From: an uncultured Eubacteriales bacterium
GTDB lineage: Bacteria; Bacillota; Clostridia; Oscillospirales; Acutalibacteraceae
Direction of reading: 5' to 3'
Assembly: GCA_934444365.1 (NCBI GenBank)
Contig: CAKSCM010000003.1
Span: forward strand, 131,524-195,523
DNA: 64,000 bases
Under the pieces are notes generated by a model. It saw nothing but the letters and a program-made list of their open reading frames with translations, did no database searches and was not told the DNA's origin. A program made the position numbers and the translations under genes. This document shows positions 42,373-52,487 of this stretch, in pieces. Each line of letters begins with the position of its first letter. Position 1 is the first letter of the stretch.

Positions 42373-43776
42373 GTGTTTTTGAGGGTTCCGGTTGACGGAA
42401 AAAAGAGATTTTTCCGCGGATATTTTGTGTTTTTTTCGGCGGTGATACTTGCGGTCATCGTCGCCGTAACGGCAGGTCAGCTCGCATTTTACAACCTTAT
42501 TAATAACGACGGCCGGCTGGTTTTCGGCAAATATGCTGCGGTGGCCGAAATTTTAACGGATGAGGCCGAGGTGTATTCTCCCGACACTTCAAACGATAAA
42601 TCGTCGGCCTTTTATTCGCCCTTGCCGAAGGGAACCCTCGACTACATAACCGGACGGGAGATCCGCTCGGGAGAACAGAATTCAGACAAGCGTTACAGGC
42701 TCCTTGCCAGCGGAAAAAGGGTTATCTCCTTTGAAAACACGTCGGGTTATTGCGGTAAATATTTAAAAATAAGATACGGACGATTGCCTGAGAATAACAT
42801 AATTTCTCTTTGCGGAATAACAAGAAGCGACCGGCATACCGTTTTTGCCTTTAATACGGCGTGGAAGGCTCCGTTTTCGGTAAGGCTTTGTCCCGGGGAG
42901 TATTTCGGACAGGAGGGTTTTGAGGGCTACAATTCTGAAAATACGGCCTATGAATACCTTGAAATTACATTCGATTATTGTACAGAATTCGATTTTTCCG
43001 CCGATGATCTCGGTGGGCTTTTTTCGGAGTATTCTTACGAGAAAACAAAGGACGGTACCGTCTTAAGGCTTTATCTTAAAAATCAGGGGGGATTCTACGG
43101 GTACGATGTAAGGTACGATGTGCTCGGCCGGCTTGTTTTCTCCTTTTTGGAACCGCCGAACGTTACAAGGGACCAAAGCTATTCGTACGGATATTCCCTT
43201 GACGGGACGGTTATATTGCTTGATCCCGGTCACGGCGGCGAAAAAAAGGGGGCGACGGTGAATTCCGGCGGCGTAACCTACAACGAAAAGGATATAAATT
43301 TAAGGCTTGCCGGAGAAATAGAAAAGCGGCTTTGCAATATGGGGGCAAAGGTGGTTATGACAAGAAAATCCGACGCCGACGTTTCGCTTTATTCGCGGCG
43401 TGAAATTACCCGGAATGTAATGCCCGATGTCTTTTTATCGCTCCACCGCAATTATTCGTCCTACGATACGGCGAGCGGCTACGAGAATTATCTTTTTACA
43501 CCGTGGTCGGTGGGGCTCGGAAACAGTCTTAGCGACTGCTGCGGCGGACTGTTTGGAATTTCAAGAGGAACGCGCTCGAATAAGGCGATGTATGTAACCA
43601 GAACCACACAGTGTCCGGCCGTTTTGTGCGAGGACGGCTTTATGACCGATTCGTCCGAGCTTTACTCGATGCTCGATGAGGAGAAGACCGCCGAGCTTGC
43701 CGAGCGCTACTGTAAGGCGGTTGTCGAATATTTGTCGGGAGTGTCTTGCGAAAACCGTCAGAATAGTGTATCATGA
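42373..43776 (+). CDS. N-acetylmuramoyl-L-alanine amidase (Amidase_3), membrane-anchored
   Basis: 467 residues starting at GTG 42373 (AAGGAAGGTG upstream). One N-terminal TM helix (about residues 17-37), an unrecognised region of about 240 residues, then amidase_3: VILLDPGHGGEKKGA (zinc His), NEKDINLRLA (zinc Glu), LSLHRNYS (zinc His, in place of SIHANA) and LCEDGFMTD (catalytic Glu). It cleaves the amide between MurNAc and the stem peptide. It follows the GH10-like gene, suggesting a joint wall-remodelling role, possibly in sporulation. Confidence 0.87.
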   Translation: MFLRVPVDGKKRFFRGYFVFFSAVILAVIVAVTAGQLAFYNLINNDGRLVFGKYAAVAEILTDEAEVYSPDTSNDKSSAFYSPLPKGTLDYITGREIRSGEQNSDKRYRLLASGKRVISFENTSGYCGKYLKIRYGRLPENNIISLCGITRSDRHTVFAFNTAWKAPFSVRLCPGEYFGQEGFEGYNSENTAYEYLEITFDYCTEFDFSADDLGGLFSEYSYEKTKDGTVLRLYLKNQGGFYGYDVRYDVLGRLVFSFLEPPNVTRDQSYSYGYSLDGTVILLDPGHGGEKKGATVNSGGVTYNEKDINLRLAGEIEKRLCNMGAKVVMTRKSDADVSLYSRREITRNVMPDVFLSLHRNYSSYDTASGYENYLFTPWSVGLGNSLSDCCGGLFGISRGTRSNKAMYVTRTTQCPAVLCEDGFMTDSSELYSMLDEEKTAELAERYCKAVVEYLSGVSCENRQNSVS

Positions 43777-43896
43777 AACAAAAGACTGTATCCGACAGGT
43801 GTTATATATAGCGGCAGGGAATAACAGGAAAATATTTTTTCCTCGCCGATAAGATACATCCGGGTCGTAAAAAATGATTTTTGTTAGGGTGGTTTT

Positions 43897-45759
43897 GTGA
43901 AGAAAACCGGTGCTGTTATTGATAACGCGAAGCTTGAAAAGATCCTTTCCCATGTGCAAAAACCGGGAAGGTATTCCGGCGGCGAGCTTTATTCGGTGGT
44001 CAAGGATTTAAAAAATGTCGACGTAAGGTTTGCCTTTTGTTTTCCGGATATTTACGAGATCGGTATGTCCCACTTGGGAATAAAAATACTTTATTCGGCC
44101 CTTAATGCCATGGATGAGGTCTGGTGTGAGCGCGTTTTTGCTCCGTGGGACGATATGGAGAGAGAAATGCGGCAGAATGATATGCCGATATATACCCTCG
44201 AAAGCCGTACGCCGCTTAAAGAGTTTGATTTTGTCGGTTTTACGATGCTTTATGAGCTTTCGTACACCAACGTGCTTAACGTCCTTAATCTTGCCGGTAT
44301 ACCGCTTTATGCGCATGAGCGCGGCGAGGACGAGCCGATAGTGATAATAGGCGGCCCGTGCACCTGCAACTGTGAGCCGCTCGCCGATTTTGTAGATATA
44401 ATGTCACTCGGCGAGGGGGAAGAGGCGCTGCCGGAGCTTATGAAGCTTTACGAGAAATGCAAGGCGTCCGGCCTTACCAAAAAAGAATTCTTGCACAAAG
44501 CGGCGACCGAGCTTGACGGCTTTTACGTCCCGTCGCTTTACGATGTAAGCTATAATGATGACGGTACCGTAAAGAGCATCGTTCCGACCGGCGGCGCGCC
44601 TGCCGTCATTACAAAGCGGATTATAAAGGACCTTAACACCGCCCATTATCCCGACAGGTTTATAGTGCCCTTTGTGGAGGTGGTCCACGACCGTGCGGTC
44701 GAGGAGGTTTTTCGCGGCTGCATAAGGGGCTGCCGTTTTTGTCAGGCCGGATTTATATACCGTCCGGTAAGGGAAAAAAGCGCCGAAACCGTAAACCGGC
44801 AGGCAAGATCGCTGTGTGATAAATGCGGCTTTGAGGAGCTTTCGCTTTCGTCGCTGAGTACGAGCGATTATACCGAGCTTAAAGAGCTTTTGAACGAAAT
44901 GCTCGAGTGGACCGAAAACGATTCGGTCAGCGTATCGCTGCCGAGTCTAAGGGTCGACAATTTTTCGAAGGAGCTGCTCGAAAAAATCCAAAAGGTAAGA
45001 AAAAGCAGTCTTACCTTTGCGCCCGAGGCCGGAACCCAGCGCCTTCGCGACGTTATAAACAAGAACGTTACGGAAGATGAGGTCATAAGGACGGCAAAAA
45101 TAGCCTTTTCGGGCGGAATGACTTCGGTAAAGCTTTATTTTATGCTCGGACTTCCCACCGAGACCGACGAGGATTTAAAGGGTATTGCCGATTTGGCCCA
45201 AAAGGTGGTCGATACCTTTTATTCCATGCCGGACAAGCCCAAGGGCAAAGGAGTTAACGTCTCGGTAAGCGTTTCCACCTTTGTTCCGAAACCCGACACA
45301 CCCTTCCAGTGGGAACCTCAGATAGATTTTGAGGAGATTAAAAGAAGACAGGCCTATCTTGTTTCATGCGTCCGTTCGAAAAAGATATCCTTAAGCTGGC
45401 ATGACGCCGATATAAGCTTCCTTGAAGGGGTGCTTGCCCGGGGAGACAGGCGGCTGTCGGCCGTTATAGAAAGGGCCTACAAAAAGGGCTGCCGTCTTGA
45501 CAGCTGGGGCGAGTTTTTTCATCTTGACAAATGGCTTGAAGCATTTAGCGAATGCGGGCTTGATCCTCATTTTTACAACAACCGTAAACGTGATTTTGAC
45601 GAAATAATGCCGTGGAGCCATATTGATTACGGTATTTCGCAAAGCTTTTTAAAGCGTGAAAACGAGCTTGCCCACAAGGAGATTACAACCCCCAACTGCA
45701 GGGAAAAATGCGCCGGATGCGGCGCTGCCAGACTTTCGCCGGAGGCATGCGGCTTATGA
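43897..45759 (+). CDS. TIGR03960 family B12-binding radical SAM protein
   Basis: 620 residues. N-terminal cobalamin-binding-like part (VDVRFAFCFPDIYEIGMSHLGIKILY, IIGGPCTCNCEPLADFVDIMSLGEGEEALPEL) and the radical SAM core with the 4Fe-4S motif RGCIRGCRFCQAGFIYRP near residue 280, then SLSSLSTSDYTEL and SLRVDNFSKELLEKI. It ends in a small cysteine cluster CREKCAGCGAARLS. Function in the family is unknown. It overlaps the next gene, its normal partner. Confidence 0.92.
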   Translation: MKKTGAVIDNAKLEKILSHVQKPGRYSGGELYSVVKDLKNVDVRFAFCFPDIYEIGMSHLGIKILYSALNAMDEVWCERVFAPWDDMEREMRQNDMPIYTLESRTPLKEFDFVGFTMLYELSYTNVLNVLNLAGIPLYAHERGEDEPIVIIGGPCTCNCEPLADFVDIMSLGEGEEALPELMKLYEKCKASGLTKKEFLHKAATELDGFYVPSLYDVSYNDDGTVKSIVPTGGAPAVITKRIIKDLNTAHYPDRFIVPFVEVVHDRAVEEVFRGCIRGCRFCQAGFIYRPVREKSAETVNRQARSLCDKCGFEELSLSSLSTSDYTELKELLNEMLEWTENDSVSVSLPSLRVDNFSKELLEKIQKVRKSSLTFAPEAGTQRLRDVINKNVTEDEVIRTAKIAFSGGMTSVKLYFMLGLPTETDEDLKGIADLAQKVVDTFYSMPDKPKGKGVNVSVSVSTFVPKPDTPFQWEPQIDFEEIKRRQAYLVSCVRSKKISLSWHDADISFLEGVLARGDRRLSAVIERAYKKGCRLDSWGEFFHLDKWLEAFSECGLDPHFYNNRKRDFDEIMPWSHIDYGISQSFLKRENELAHKEITTPNCREKCAGCGAARLSPEACGL

Positions 45760-46406
45760 TGATAGATAAAAGAATCCGTTTTACCAAAACGGGAGAAGCA
45801 AAATATATATCCCACCTCGATTTATACCGCTTTATGCTAAGAGCCCTAAAACGCGCAAAGCTGCCCGTTTGGCATACCGAGGGGTTTAATCCTCATGTAT
45901 ATGTTACCTTTGCGCTGCCGCTCTCGCTTGGTCAGTGCGGCGAATGCGAGGTAATGGATTTCAGACTTACAAAGCCTGTGGAGAATTTCACCGTTCTTTC
46001 AAGACTTAACGAGACCTTGCCGCCGAATATCCGTGTAACGGCGGTGTATGAGCCGATTCATTCCCCGAAGGAGATTACTTCGGCGAGGTACGAAATAACC
46101 CTCGGCGGCGCCGGAGAGTACGTCGGAAAAATCGAAGAATTTTTACACGAGGACAGCATTACGGTAGAGAAAAAGACCAAAAAGGGCGTATCTCAGATCG
46201 ATATTGCGCCGCACATCAAGGATGCACAGGTAAAAGCAGAGGGAAACGATGCCGTTATAACGGTCACACTGCCGGCCGGCAATCAGCTTACGATTAATCC
46301 GGTGTTGCTTACCGGTGCGCTTTTCGAGTATCTTACGGTAAGCTTTGAGCCGGTCGATATAACCCGTAAGGAGATTTTTATAGGCGACGGAAGATTATTT
46401 GATTGA
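45756..46406 (+). CDS. TIGR03936 family radical SAM-associated protein (DUF2344)
   Basis: 216 residues from ATG 45756, which overlaps the upstream TGA (ATGATG) with GGAGG 10 nt before it. Contains IRFTKTGEAKYISHLDLYRFMLRALKRAKLPVWHTEGFNPHVYVTFALPLSLGQCGECEVMDF, the DUF2344 signature. In some species it is fused to the preceding radical SAM protein. Function unknown. Confidence 0.92.
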   Translation: MMIDKRIRFTKTGEAKYISHLDLYRFMLRALKRAKLPVWHTEGFNPHVYVTFALPLSLGQCGECEVMDFRLTKPVENFTVLSRLNETLPPNIRVTAVYEPIHSPKEITSARYEITLGGAGEYVGKIEEFLHEDSITVEKKTKKGVSQIDIAPHIKDAQVKAEGNDAVITVTLPAGNQLTINPVLLTGALFEYLTVSFEPVDITRKEIFIGDGRLFD

Positions 46407-46514
46407 TTTTTGACCGATTTTCAAAAAAACCTTTACTTTCGCGCTTTCATATGTTAAAACATTAATGGATGATATAGTGCCCGGTTTGGGCGGATTTTTG
46501 TCGGGAGGATGCTG

Positions 46515-46838
46515 ATGATGAATTCTAAAATTATGGATTCCGGAGTCGACGCTCTGTTTGATGCCATTTTAACGCTGAAAAACAGGGAAGAATGCTATTC
46601 GTTTTTTGAGGATCTTTGCACCGTGCAGGAGCTTAAAGCCATGTCGCAAAGATATGTTGTGGCCTCTATGCTTCGCGAAAAAAAGGTTTACAGCGATATT
46701 GTCAAGGTTACCGGTGCATCCACGGCGACAATAAGCAGGGTCAACCGTTCGCTGACCTACGGATGTGACGGATATGACATGGTCTTTGCCCGTTTGCGCG
46801 ACAACGAAAAAAACGGTGCAGACGGTGAGGATAAATGA
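46515..46838 (+). CDS. YerC/YecD family TrpR-related protein
   Basis: About 107 residues, all helical. The LCTVQELKAMSQRYVVASMLREKKVYSDIVKVTGASTATISRVNRSLTYG segment is the TrpR-like DNA-binding motif of YerC. Probably a small transcriptional repressor. GGGAGG at 46503-46508 fits ATG 46515 (or 46518) best. Its stop overlaps the methyltransferase start by 4 nt. Confidence 0.9.
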   Translation: MMNSKIMDSGVDALFDAILTLKNREECYSFFEDLCTVQELKAMSQRYVVASMLREKKVYSDIVKVTGASTATISRVNRSLTYGCDGYDMVFARLRDNEKNGADGEDK

Positions 46839-47593
46839 GCTACGGCGAGTTTTCGCTATATTATGATGAGCTCATGCAAAACGCCGATTATGAAGGTTTG
46901 GCGGAATATTTGCTTGAGCTTTTCGGGCGTTTTTCGGGGAAAATACCGGAGAATATTCTCGATATAGCCTGCGGGACGGGCAGTCTGGCTGTTGAGCTTG
47001 CGAAAAAGGGAATACAGGTTATAGGGTGTGATTCGTCCGAGGAGATGCTGCTTCGTGCCCGTGAAAAGGCTGACGAAAATCCGGATTGCGACCTGTTTTT
47101 TCTAAGACAGAAAATGCAGGAGCTTGACATGCTTCACCTTGTGGACGGGGCCGTGTGTACCTTTGACGGTCTTAATCACATTACAAATACAAGGCAGCTT
47201 GAGGATGTTTTTTTTCGGCTGCATCTTTTCGTCCGCCCCGGCGGACTGTTTATTTTTGATGTAAACACCCCGTATAAGCACGAGAAAATCCTTGCCGATA
47301 ACGCCTTTGTTTTTGAAACCGACGATATTTATTGCGTGTGGCAGAACCGCTATATAAAAAGCAGCCGGTCGGTGGATATTACAATAGATATGTTTGTGCC
47401 GGATGAGAATACCGGACGGTATGAGCGTTATTTTGAGAGTTTTAAGGAGCGTGCTTATACCAAACGACAGATTGAAAAAATCATAAACGACAGCGGCTTT
47501 GAAATCCTCGGAATTTTCGGCGAGAGAAGCTTTTTAAAGCCGGAGGCTCAGGAGCAAAGGGTCTTTTATGTGACTAAAAGAAAGGAAAACTGA
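46835..47593 (+). CDS. Class I SAM-dependent methyltransferase
   Basis: 252 residues: SAM motif ILDIACGTGSLAVELAKKG near residue 40, acidic VIGCDSSEEMLLRAREKA, and VDGAVCTFDGLNHI; the C-terminal part (FKERAYTKRQIEKIINDSGFEILGIFGE) resembles small-molecule methyltransferases. Substrate unknown. ATG 46835 overlaps the yerC-type stop (ATGA). Six bp before valS. Confidence 0.87.
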   Translation: MSYGEFSLYYDELMQNADYEGLAEYLLELFGRFSGKIPENILDIACGTGSLAVELAKKGIQVIGCDSSEEMLLRAREKADENPDCDLFFLRQKMQELDMLHLVDGAVCTFDGLNHITNTRQLEDVFFRLHLFVRPGGLFIFDVNTPYKHEKILADNAFVFETDDIYCVWQNRYIKSSRSVDITIDMFVPDENTGRYERYFESFKERAYTKRQIEKIINDSGFEILGIFGERSFLKPEAQEQRVFYVTKRKEN

Positions 47594-47599
47594 TAAGCA

Positions 47600-50224
47600 A
47601 TGTCAAAACAGCTTGATAAAACCTACGATCCCGGTGCGGTTGAGGATCGTTTGTATGAATTTTGGGAGAAAAGCGGTTATTTTACCGCCAAGCCGGATAA
47701 AACAAAAAAGCCGTATACGATAGTCATGCCTCCGCCCAACATAACGGGCCAGCTTCATATGGGACATGCTCTTGACAATACCCTTCAGGATATACTTATA
47801 AGATACAAGAGAATGCAGGGTTATTCGGCGCTGTGGGTTCCCGGAACCGACCATGCATCGATCGCCACCGAGGCAAAGATAGTTGCGGCCATGGCCGAAG
47901 AGGGCCTTACAAAAGAAGGAATCGGTCGCGAGGAGTTTTTAAAGCGCGCGTGGGCGTGGAAGGAAAAATACGGTAACAGAATTACCGAGCAGCTCAGAAA
48001 AATGGGCTCCTCGTGCGATTGGTCGCGCCAGCGTTTTACAATGGACGAGGGCTGCTCGAAGGCGGTCAAGGAGGTCTTTGTAAAGCTTTACAATAAGGGG
48101 CTTATCTATCGCGGAGAACGAATGATAAACTGGTGTCCGCATTGCAGGACCTCTATTTCGGACGCCGAGGTTGAGTTTGAAGAGCAGCACGGCAGTTTTT
48201 GGCATATAAGATATCCGTTCGCCGACGGCAGCGGCTATATCGAGGTTGCAACGACAAGGCCGGAAACAATGCTCGGAGATACGGCGGTCGCGGTTAACCC
48301 CGACGACGAGCGGTATAAGGATATAGTCGGTAAAACGCTTATTCTTCCTCTTGTGGGAAGAGAAATTCCGGTTATAGCCGACAGCTACGTTGAGGCTGAT
48401 TTCGGTACCGGTATGGTCAAAATTACCCCGGCGCACGACCCCAACGACTTTGAGGTCGGACTCCGTCACAACCTGCCGGTTATAAACGTTCTTACCGAGG
48501 ACGCGAAGATAGTCGACGATTATCCGAAGTATGCCGGAATGGACCGCTATGAGGCTCGCAAGGCGATATGCAAGGACCTTGAGGACGGCGGATACATGGT
48601 AAACGTTGAGGATTATTCGCATAATGTAGGCACCTGCTACCGCTGCGGCTCGACCGTCGAGCCGAGGGTCTCGAAGCAGTGGTTTGTAAAGATGAAGCCG
48701 CTTGCCGGCCCGGCGATCGACGCCGTTAAGAGCAAGGAAACGGTATTTGTACCGGAGAGATTTGAAAAAATATACTTCCACTGGCTTGAAAATATACGCG
48801 ACTGGTGTATTTCCCGTCAGCTCTGGTGGGGGCATCAGATTCCGGCTTATTATTGCGATGAGTGCGGCGAGATTACGGTAAGCGCCGAAGCGCCGAGTGA
48901 GTGCCCGAAGTGCCATTGCACCCATTTAACCCCCGATCCCGACACCCTCGATACCTGGTTTTCGTCGGCGCTGTGGCCCTTTTCGACCCTCGGATGGCCG
49001 GACGAGACCGAGGATTTAAAATATTTTTATCCTACAAGCACCCTTGTTACGGGCTACGATATAATCCCCTTCTGGGTAATGAGGATGATGTTCAGCGGCA
49101 TTGAGCAGACCGGACAGGTTCCCTTTGATACGGTGCTTATTCACGGTATAATCCGCGACGCTCAGGGCAGAAAGATGTCGAAATCGCTCGGCAACGGAAT
49201 CGATCCCCTTGCCGAAATAGACAAATACGGTGCCGACGCGCTCCGCTTTACCCTTGCGACCGGCAACAGCCCCGGAAATGATATGCGTTACATGCCCGAA
49301 AGGGCCGAGGCGTCGCGCAATTTCGCCAATAAGCTGTGGAATGCCGCCCGCTTTGTGCTTATGAATCTTGATGAGAACGAGCAGCCGCCCCATTTGCCCG
49401 AGAGCCTTACCCTCGAGCAGAAATGGATTGTTTCCCAGTACAACGAGCTTGTTCGCAAGGTTACCGAAAATATTGATAAATTCGAGCTCGGAATTGCCGT
49501 TTCAAAGCTGTATGATTTTATTTGGGACGTACTGTGCGACTGGTATATCGAGCTTGCCAAGGTCTCGCTCCAAAAAGATGGTGAGTCCAAGGAGAATTCG
49601 AAGGCTGTTCTTGTGTATGTTATGTCGGGAACACTAAAGCTTTTGCATCCGTTTATGCCATTTATTACCGAGGAAATTTGGCAGACCCTGCCGCACAAGG
49701 GCGATTCGATAATGATATCCGAGTGGCCGGTATATGACGAAAAGCTTTCTTTTAGGGCCGAGGAGCAGGAGTTCGAGCGTGTTATGACCGCCATTAAGGC
49801 CATACGCAACCGCCGTGCCGAAATGAACATTCCGCCTTCAAAAAAAGCCAATATTTACATTGTTTCTCAGTATGCCGACACATTCGGCGAATGTGCCAAG
49901 TTCTTTGAAAAGCTTGCCTTTGCACAGTCGGTCGAAGTAAGGGACAGCTTTGACGACGCCGGTTCGGTCGCCATTATTACGGCCGACGCAAAGATATATA
50001 TTCCTCTTGCCGAGCTTATTGATTTTGCGGCCGAGAGGGCCCGTCTTAACAAGGAGCTTGAAAATAACATGAAGCTGCTTGCAGGCGTACAGGCGAAGCT
50101 TTCTAACGAAGCATTTGTTTCGAAGGCACCGAAGGCCATTGTCGATAATCAGCGCGAGGCCGCGGCAACCCTTACCGAAAAGATAAGTATGATAAAGGAA
50201 AGCCTTGCAAAGCTGCCCGAATAA
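47600..50224 (+). CDS. valS: Valine--tRNA ligase
   Basis: 874 residues. HIGH-type motif PPPNITGQLHMGHALDNTLQD (about residues 38-58), editing domain with TTRPETMLGDTAVAVNPDD, zinc-type cysteines, KMSKS in GRKMSKSLGNGIDPL near residue 525, anticodon-binding domain and a C-terminal coiled coil that binds the tRNA elbow. It charges tRNA-Val. No T-box leader is present because the gene is within an operon. Confidence 0.97.
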   Translation: MSKQLDKTYDPGAVEDRLYEFWEKSGYFTAKPDKTKKPYTIVMPPPNITGQLHMGHALDNTLQDILIRYKRMQGYSALWVPGTDHASIATEAKIVAAMAEEGLTKEGIGREEFLKRAWAWKEKYGNRITEQLRKMGSSCDWSRQRFTMDEGCSKAVKEVFVKLYNKGLIYRGERMINWCPHCRTSISDAEVEFEEQHGSFWHIRYPFADGSGYIEVATTRPETMLGDTAVAVNPDDERYKDIVGKTLILPLVGREIPVIADSYVEADFGTGMVKITPAHDPNDFEVGLRHNLPVINVLTEDAKIVDDYPKYAGMDRYEARKAICKDLEDGGYMVNVEDYSHNVGTCYRCGSTVEPRVSKQWFVKMKPLAGPAIDAVKSKETVFVPERFEKIYFHWLENIRDWCISRQLWWGHQIPAYYCDECGEITVSAEAPSECPKCHCTHLTPDPDTLDTWFSSALWPFSTLGWPDETEDLKYFYPTSTLVTGYDIIPFWVMRMMFSGIEQTGQVPFDTVLIHGIIRDAQGRKMSKSLGNGIDPLAEIDKYGADALRFTLATGNSPGNDMRYMPERAEASRNFANKLWNAARFVLMNLDENEQPPHLPESLTLEQKWIVSQYNELVRKVTENIDKFELGIAVSKLYDFIWDVLCDWYIELAKVSLQKDGESKENSKAVLVYVMSGTLKLLHPFMPFITEEIWQTLPHKGDSIMISEWPVYDEKLSFRAEEQEFERVMTAIKAIRNRRAEMNIPPSKKANIYIVSQYADTFGECAKFFEKLAFAQSVEVRDSFDDAGSVAIITADAKIYIPLAELIDFAAERARLNKELENNMKLLAGVQAKLSNEAFVSKAPKAIVDNQREAAATLTEKISMIKESLAKLPE

Positions 50225-50238
50225 TCGGAATTTTAATT

Positions 50239-50281
50239 CGCCCCGGTTTTTTATGTTTTAAGCATATGCCGGGGCGTTTTT
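50239..50281 (+). terminator. Intrinsic terminator after valS
   Basis: CGCCCCGG (50239-50246) pairs with CCGGGGCG (50269-50276) around a long AT-rich loop, then TTTTT. Confidence 0.88.
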
Positions 50282-50315
50282 ACCTTTTATTTTTTATGAG
50301 AAGTGGTGCGTTTTT

Positions 50316-51593
50316 GTGACCTACGACGAGGCGGTGGAATATACCCATTCGCTTTTGCGGTTCGGAATAAAGCCGGGTCTTGAGCGGATGAAATATGTGA
50401 CCGAAAGGCTCGGACTACCGCAAAACGATTTTAAAATAATACATGTCGCCGGTACCAACGGCAAGGGCTCTACGGTAAACATGATAAGCGCTGCGCTCAG
50501 CGAAAACGGATATAAAACCGGAATGTTTACCTCGCCTTATGTTGTCGATTTCCGCGAGCGGATCCAGATTGACGGTGATTTTATCGAAAAGGCCGATTAC
50601 GCCGAATATGCCGGTCGTGTAAAGGCCGTTTGCGAGACGGCTGACGAGGCGATCGGCCCGATCACCGAATTCGAGTTTATAACGGCGGTCGCTTTTTTGT
50701 ATTTTAGCGAGAAAAAATGCGATTTTGCGGTTATTGAGGTAGGGCTCGGCGGCCGTCTCGACGCGACCAATGTCGTCGAAAATCCGGTCGTGTCGGTCAT
50801 TACCGATATTTCGCTTGATCATACCGATATTTTAGGGGATACGGTTGAGAAAATAGCATATGAAAAATGTGGAATTATAAAGAAAAATGTTCCGGTAGTA
50901 ACCGCTGCAAAGCAGGACAAAAGGGCGCTCGAGGTCATTAAAAAATGCTGTTTTGAAAGGAAATCGGAGCTTTTTGTGCCGGAGTATTCCGAGCTTTTAG
51001 ATACGGATTTTGACAGCGACGGCGTTTCGTTTTGTTGTTTCGGGAAGAATTTTTCGCTGCCAATGTACGGCAGCTATGTCCCCGAAAACGCCCTTACTGC
51101 CCTTACGGCGCTCAAGGTGCTAAAAAGTAAATACGGCATTAAAATCGACGGCGATGCGGTCGTCTCGGCCTTAAAACGGGTGAGAATTCCGGGCAGGTTC
51201 GAAAAAATATGCTCGGATTACGGAGAATTTATCCTCGACTGTACACATAATCCGGCAGGAGCCGATACCCTGGCAGATACGCTTGATGCCGCCTATCCGG
51301 GACAAAAGCTGTTCGCCGTGTGCGGTATGCTCGGGGATAAAAATGTCGATGAGGTTTTAAAAAAGGTATCGCCTCATATTTCGGGAGTTATTACCGTAAC
51401 GCCGCAAAATCCGAGGGCGATGTCGGCGGGGGAGCTCGCGGTGCGTTTTAAAGAATACGGTGTGCCGGCTTTTTCGGGCGAAATTAATACCGGAACGCTT
51501 AAAAATGCGGCCGAAAGATCAAACAGCGCACCGGTTTTGGTGTTCGGATCTTTTTATACCGTTTCTCCGTTTCGTCTGCTTTTGATAAAGTAG
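50316..51593 (+). CDS. folC: Bifunctional folylpolyglutamate synthase / dihydrofolate synthase
   Basis: 425 residues. P-loop IIHVAGTNGKGSTVNMISAALSENGYKTGMFTSPYVVDFRERIQIDG, the FolC signature, then VIEVGLGGRLDATNVV, ISLDHTDILGDTVEKIAYEKCGIIK and DCTHNPAGADTLADTL. It adds glutamate to dihydropteroate and folates. It starts at GTG 50316; the ribosome site is weak. A strong terminator at 51667 follows. Confidence 0.93.
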   Translation: MTYDEAVEYTHSLLRFGIKPGLERMKYVTERLGLPQNDFKIIHVAGTNGKGSTVNMISAALSENGYKTGMFTSPYVVDFRERIQIDGDFIEKADYAEYAGRVKAVCETADEAIGPITEFEFITAVAFLYFSEKKCDFAVIEVGLGGRLDATNVVENPVVSVITDISLDHTDILGDTVEKIAYEKCGIIKKNVPVVTAAKQDKRALEVIKKCCFERKSELFVPEYSELLDTDFDSDGVSFCCFGKNFSLPMYGSYVPENALTALTALKVLKSKYGIKIDGDAVVSALKRVRIPGRFEKICSDYGEFILDCTHNPAGADTLADTLDAAYPGQKLFAVCGMLGDKNVDEVLKKVSPHISGVITVTPQNPRAMSAGELAVRFKEYGVPAFSGEINTGTLKNAAERSNSAPVLVFGSFYTVSPFRLLLIK

Positions 51594-51666
51594 TTAATTT
51601 TACGACGGTTAATATTTTTTCGGTACAGTAATTTACATACCGTTTTTTCTAAAAAAATCAACCTTT

Positions 51667-51696
51667 ACTCTCTATCATTTTGATAGAGAGTTTTTT
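51667..51696 (+). terminator. Intrinsic terminator between folC and spoIIAA
   Basis: ACTCTCTATC and GATAGAGAGT form a 10-bp perfect stem with a 5-nt loop, then TTTTTT. It isolates the spoIIA operon. Confidence 0.93.
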
Positions 51697-51720
51697 GTTT
51701 TACAGATTGGATGTGGAAAA

Positions 51721-52038
51721 ATGAAAATAGAGTCCAGCGACGGTACCGTGACGGTCTTTTTAGATGGCGAAATAGATCATCACAGTGCCAAAGCAATACG
51801 CGAGGAGATCGACAACGAAATACAAACCGCCGAAGCCAAGCTTTTGATTCTCGACTTTCGCGACGTTACCTTTATGGATAGCTCGGGAATCGGTCTCGTA
51901 ATGGGCAGATACCGGCTTATGAGCATGAATTCCGGCCATGTTGAGGTTATTAATACCTCGCCGCAGATATACAAGGTCATGAGAATAGCCGGTCTTGACC
52001 GTCTGGCAAGTATAGAAAAAACCGCAAAAGCACAGTAA
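51721..52038 (+). CDS. spoIIAA: Anti-sigma F factor antagonist
   Basis: 105 residues of the STAS fold; the phosphorylated serine is in VTFMDSSGIGLVMGRY near residue 57. When unphosphorylated it binds SpoIIAB and frees sigma-F in the forespore. It starts with MKIESSDGTVTVFLDGEIDHHSA. First gene of spoIIAA-spoIIAB-sigF. Confidence 0.96.
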   Translation: MKIESSDGTVTVFLDGEIDHHSAKAIREEIDNEIQTAEAKLLILDFRDVTFMDSSGIGLVMGRYRLMSMNSGHVEVINTSPQIYKVMRIAGLDRLASIEKTAKAQ

Positions 52039-52054
52039 ATAAGAGGTGAAAAAT

Positions 52055-52486
52055 ATGAAGGCGTTTAACGAAGTGAAACTTGTAATACCGTCTCGTTCGT
52101 CCAACGAAGCTTATGCAAGGGTTGCGGTTTCGTCCTTTGTCGCACAGCTTGACCCAACCCTCGACGAAATAAACGATATAAAAACCGCCGTTTCGGAGGC
52201 CGTTACCAACTGCATAGTTCACGCTTACAGGGATTATATAGGGCTTATATACATAACCGTAAGCGTTTTTGAGGATGCGAGGGTAAGAATCAAGGTAAGG
52301 GACAACGGCTGCGGAATACCCGATATCGACAAGGCGATGGAGCCGCTTTATACGACCGCCGGAGGAGAAAGAGCGGGGCTCGGTTTTGCCGTTATGCAAA
52401 GCTTTACCGACCGGTTAAAGGTGCGCTCCACCGTCGGCAAGGGGACGACGGTAATCATGGAAAAAACCATAAAACGGCGTTTTTGA
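52055..52486 (+). CDS. spoIIAB: Anti-sigma F factor (serine kinase)
   Basis: 143 residues, GHKL ATPase fold: N box ETAVSEAVTNCIVHAY, G1 box VRDNGCGIPD and G2 GGERAGLGFAVMQSF. It binds sigma-F and phosphorylates SpoIIAA. ATG 52055 follows AAGAGGTGA; GTG 52046 is inside the ribosome site and is rejected. Confidence 0.96.
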   Translation: MKAFNEVKLVIPSRSSNEAYARVAVSSFVAQLDPTLDEINDIKTAVSEAVTNCIVHAYRDYIGLIYITVSVFEDARVRIKVRDNGCGIPDIDKAMEPLYTTAGGERAGLGFAVMQSFTDRLKVRSTVGKGTTVIMEKTIKRRF

Positions 52487-52487
52487 T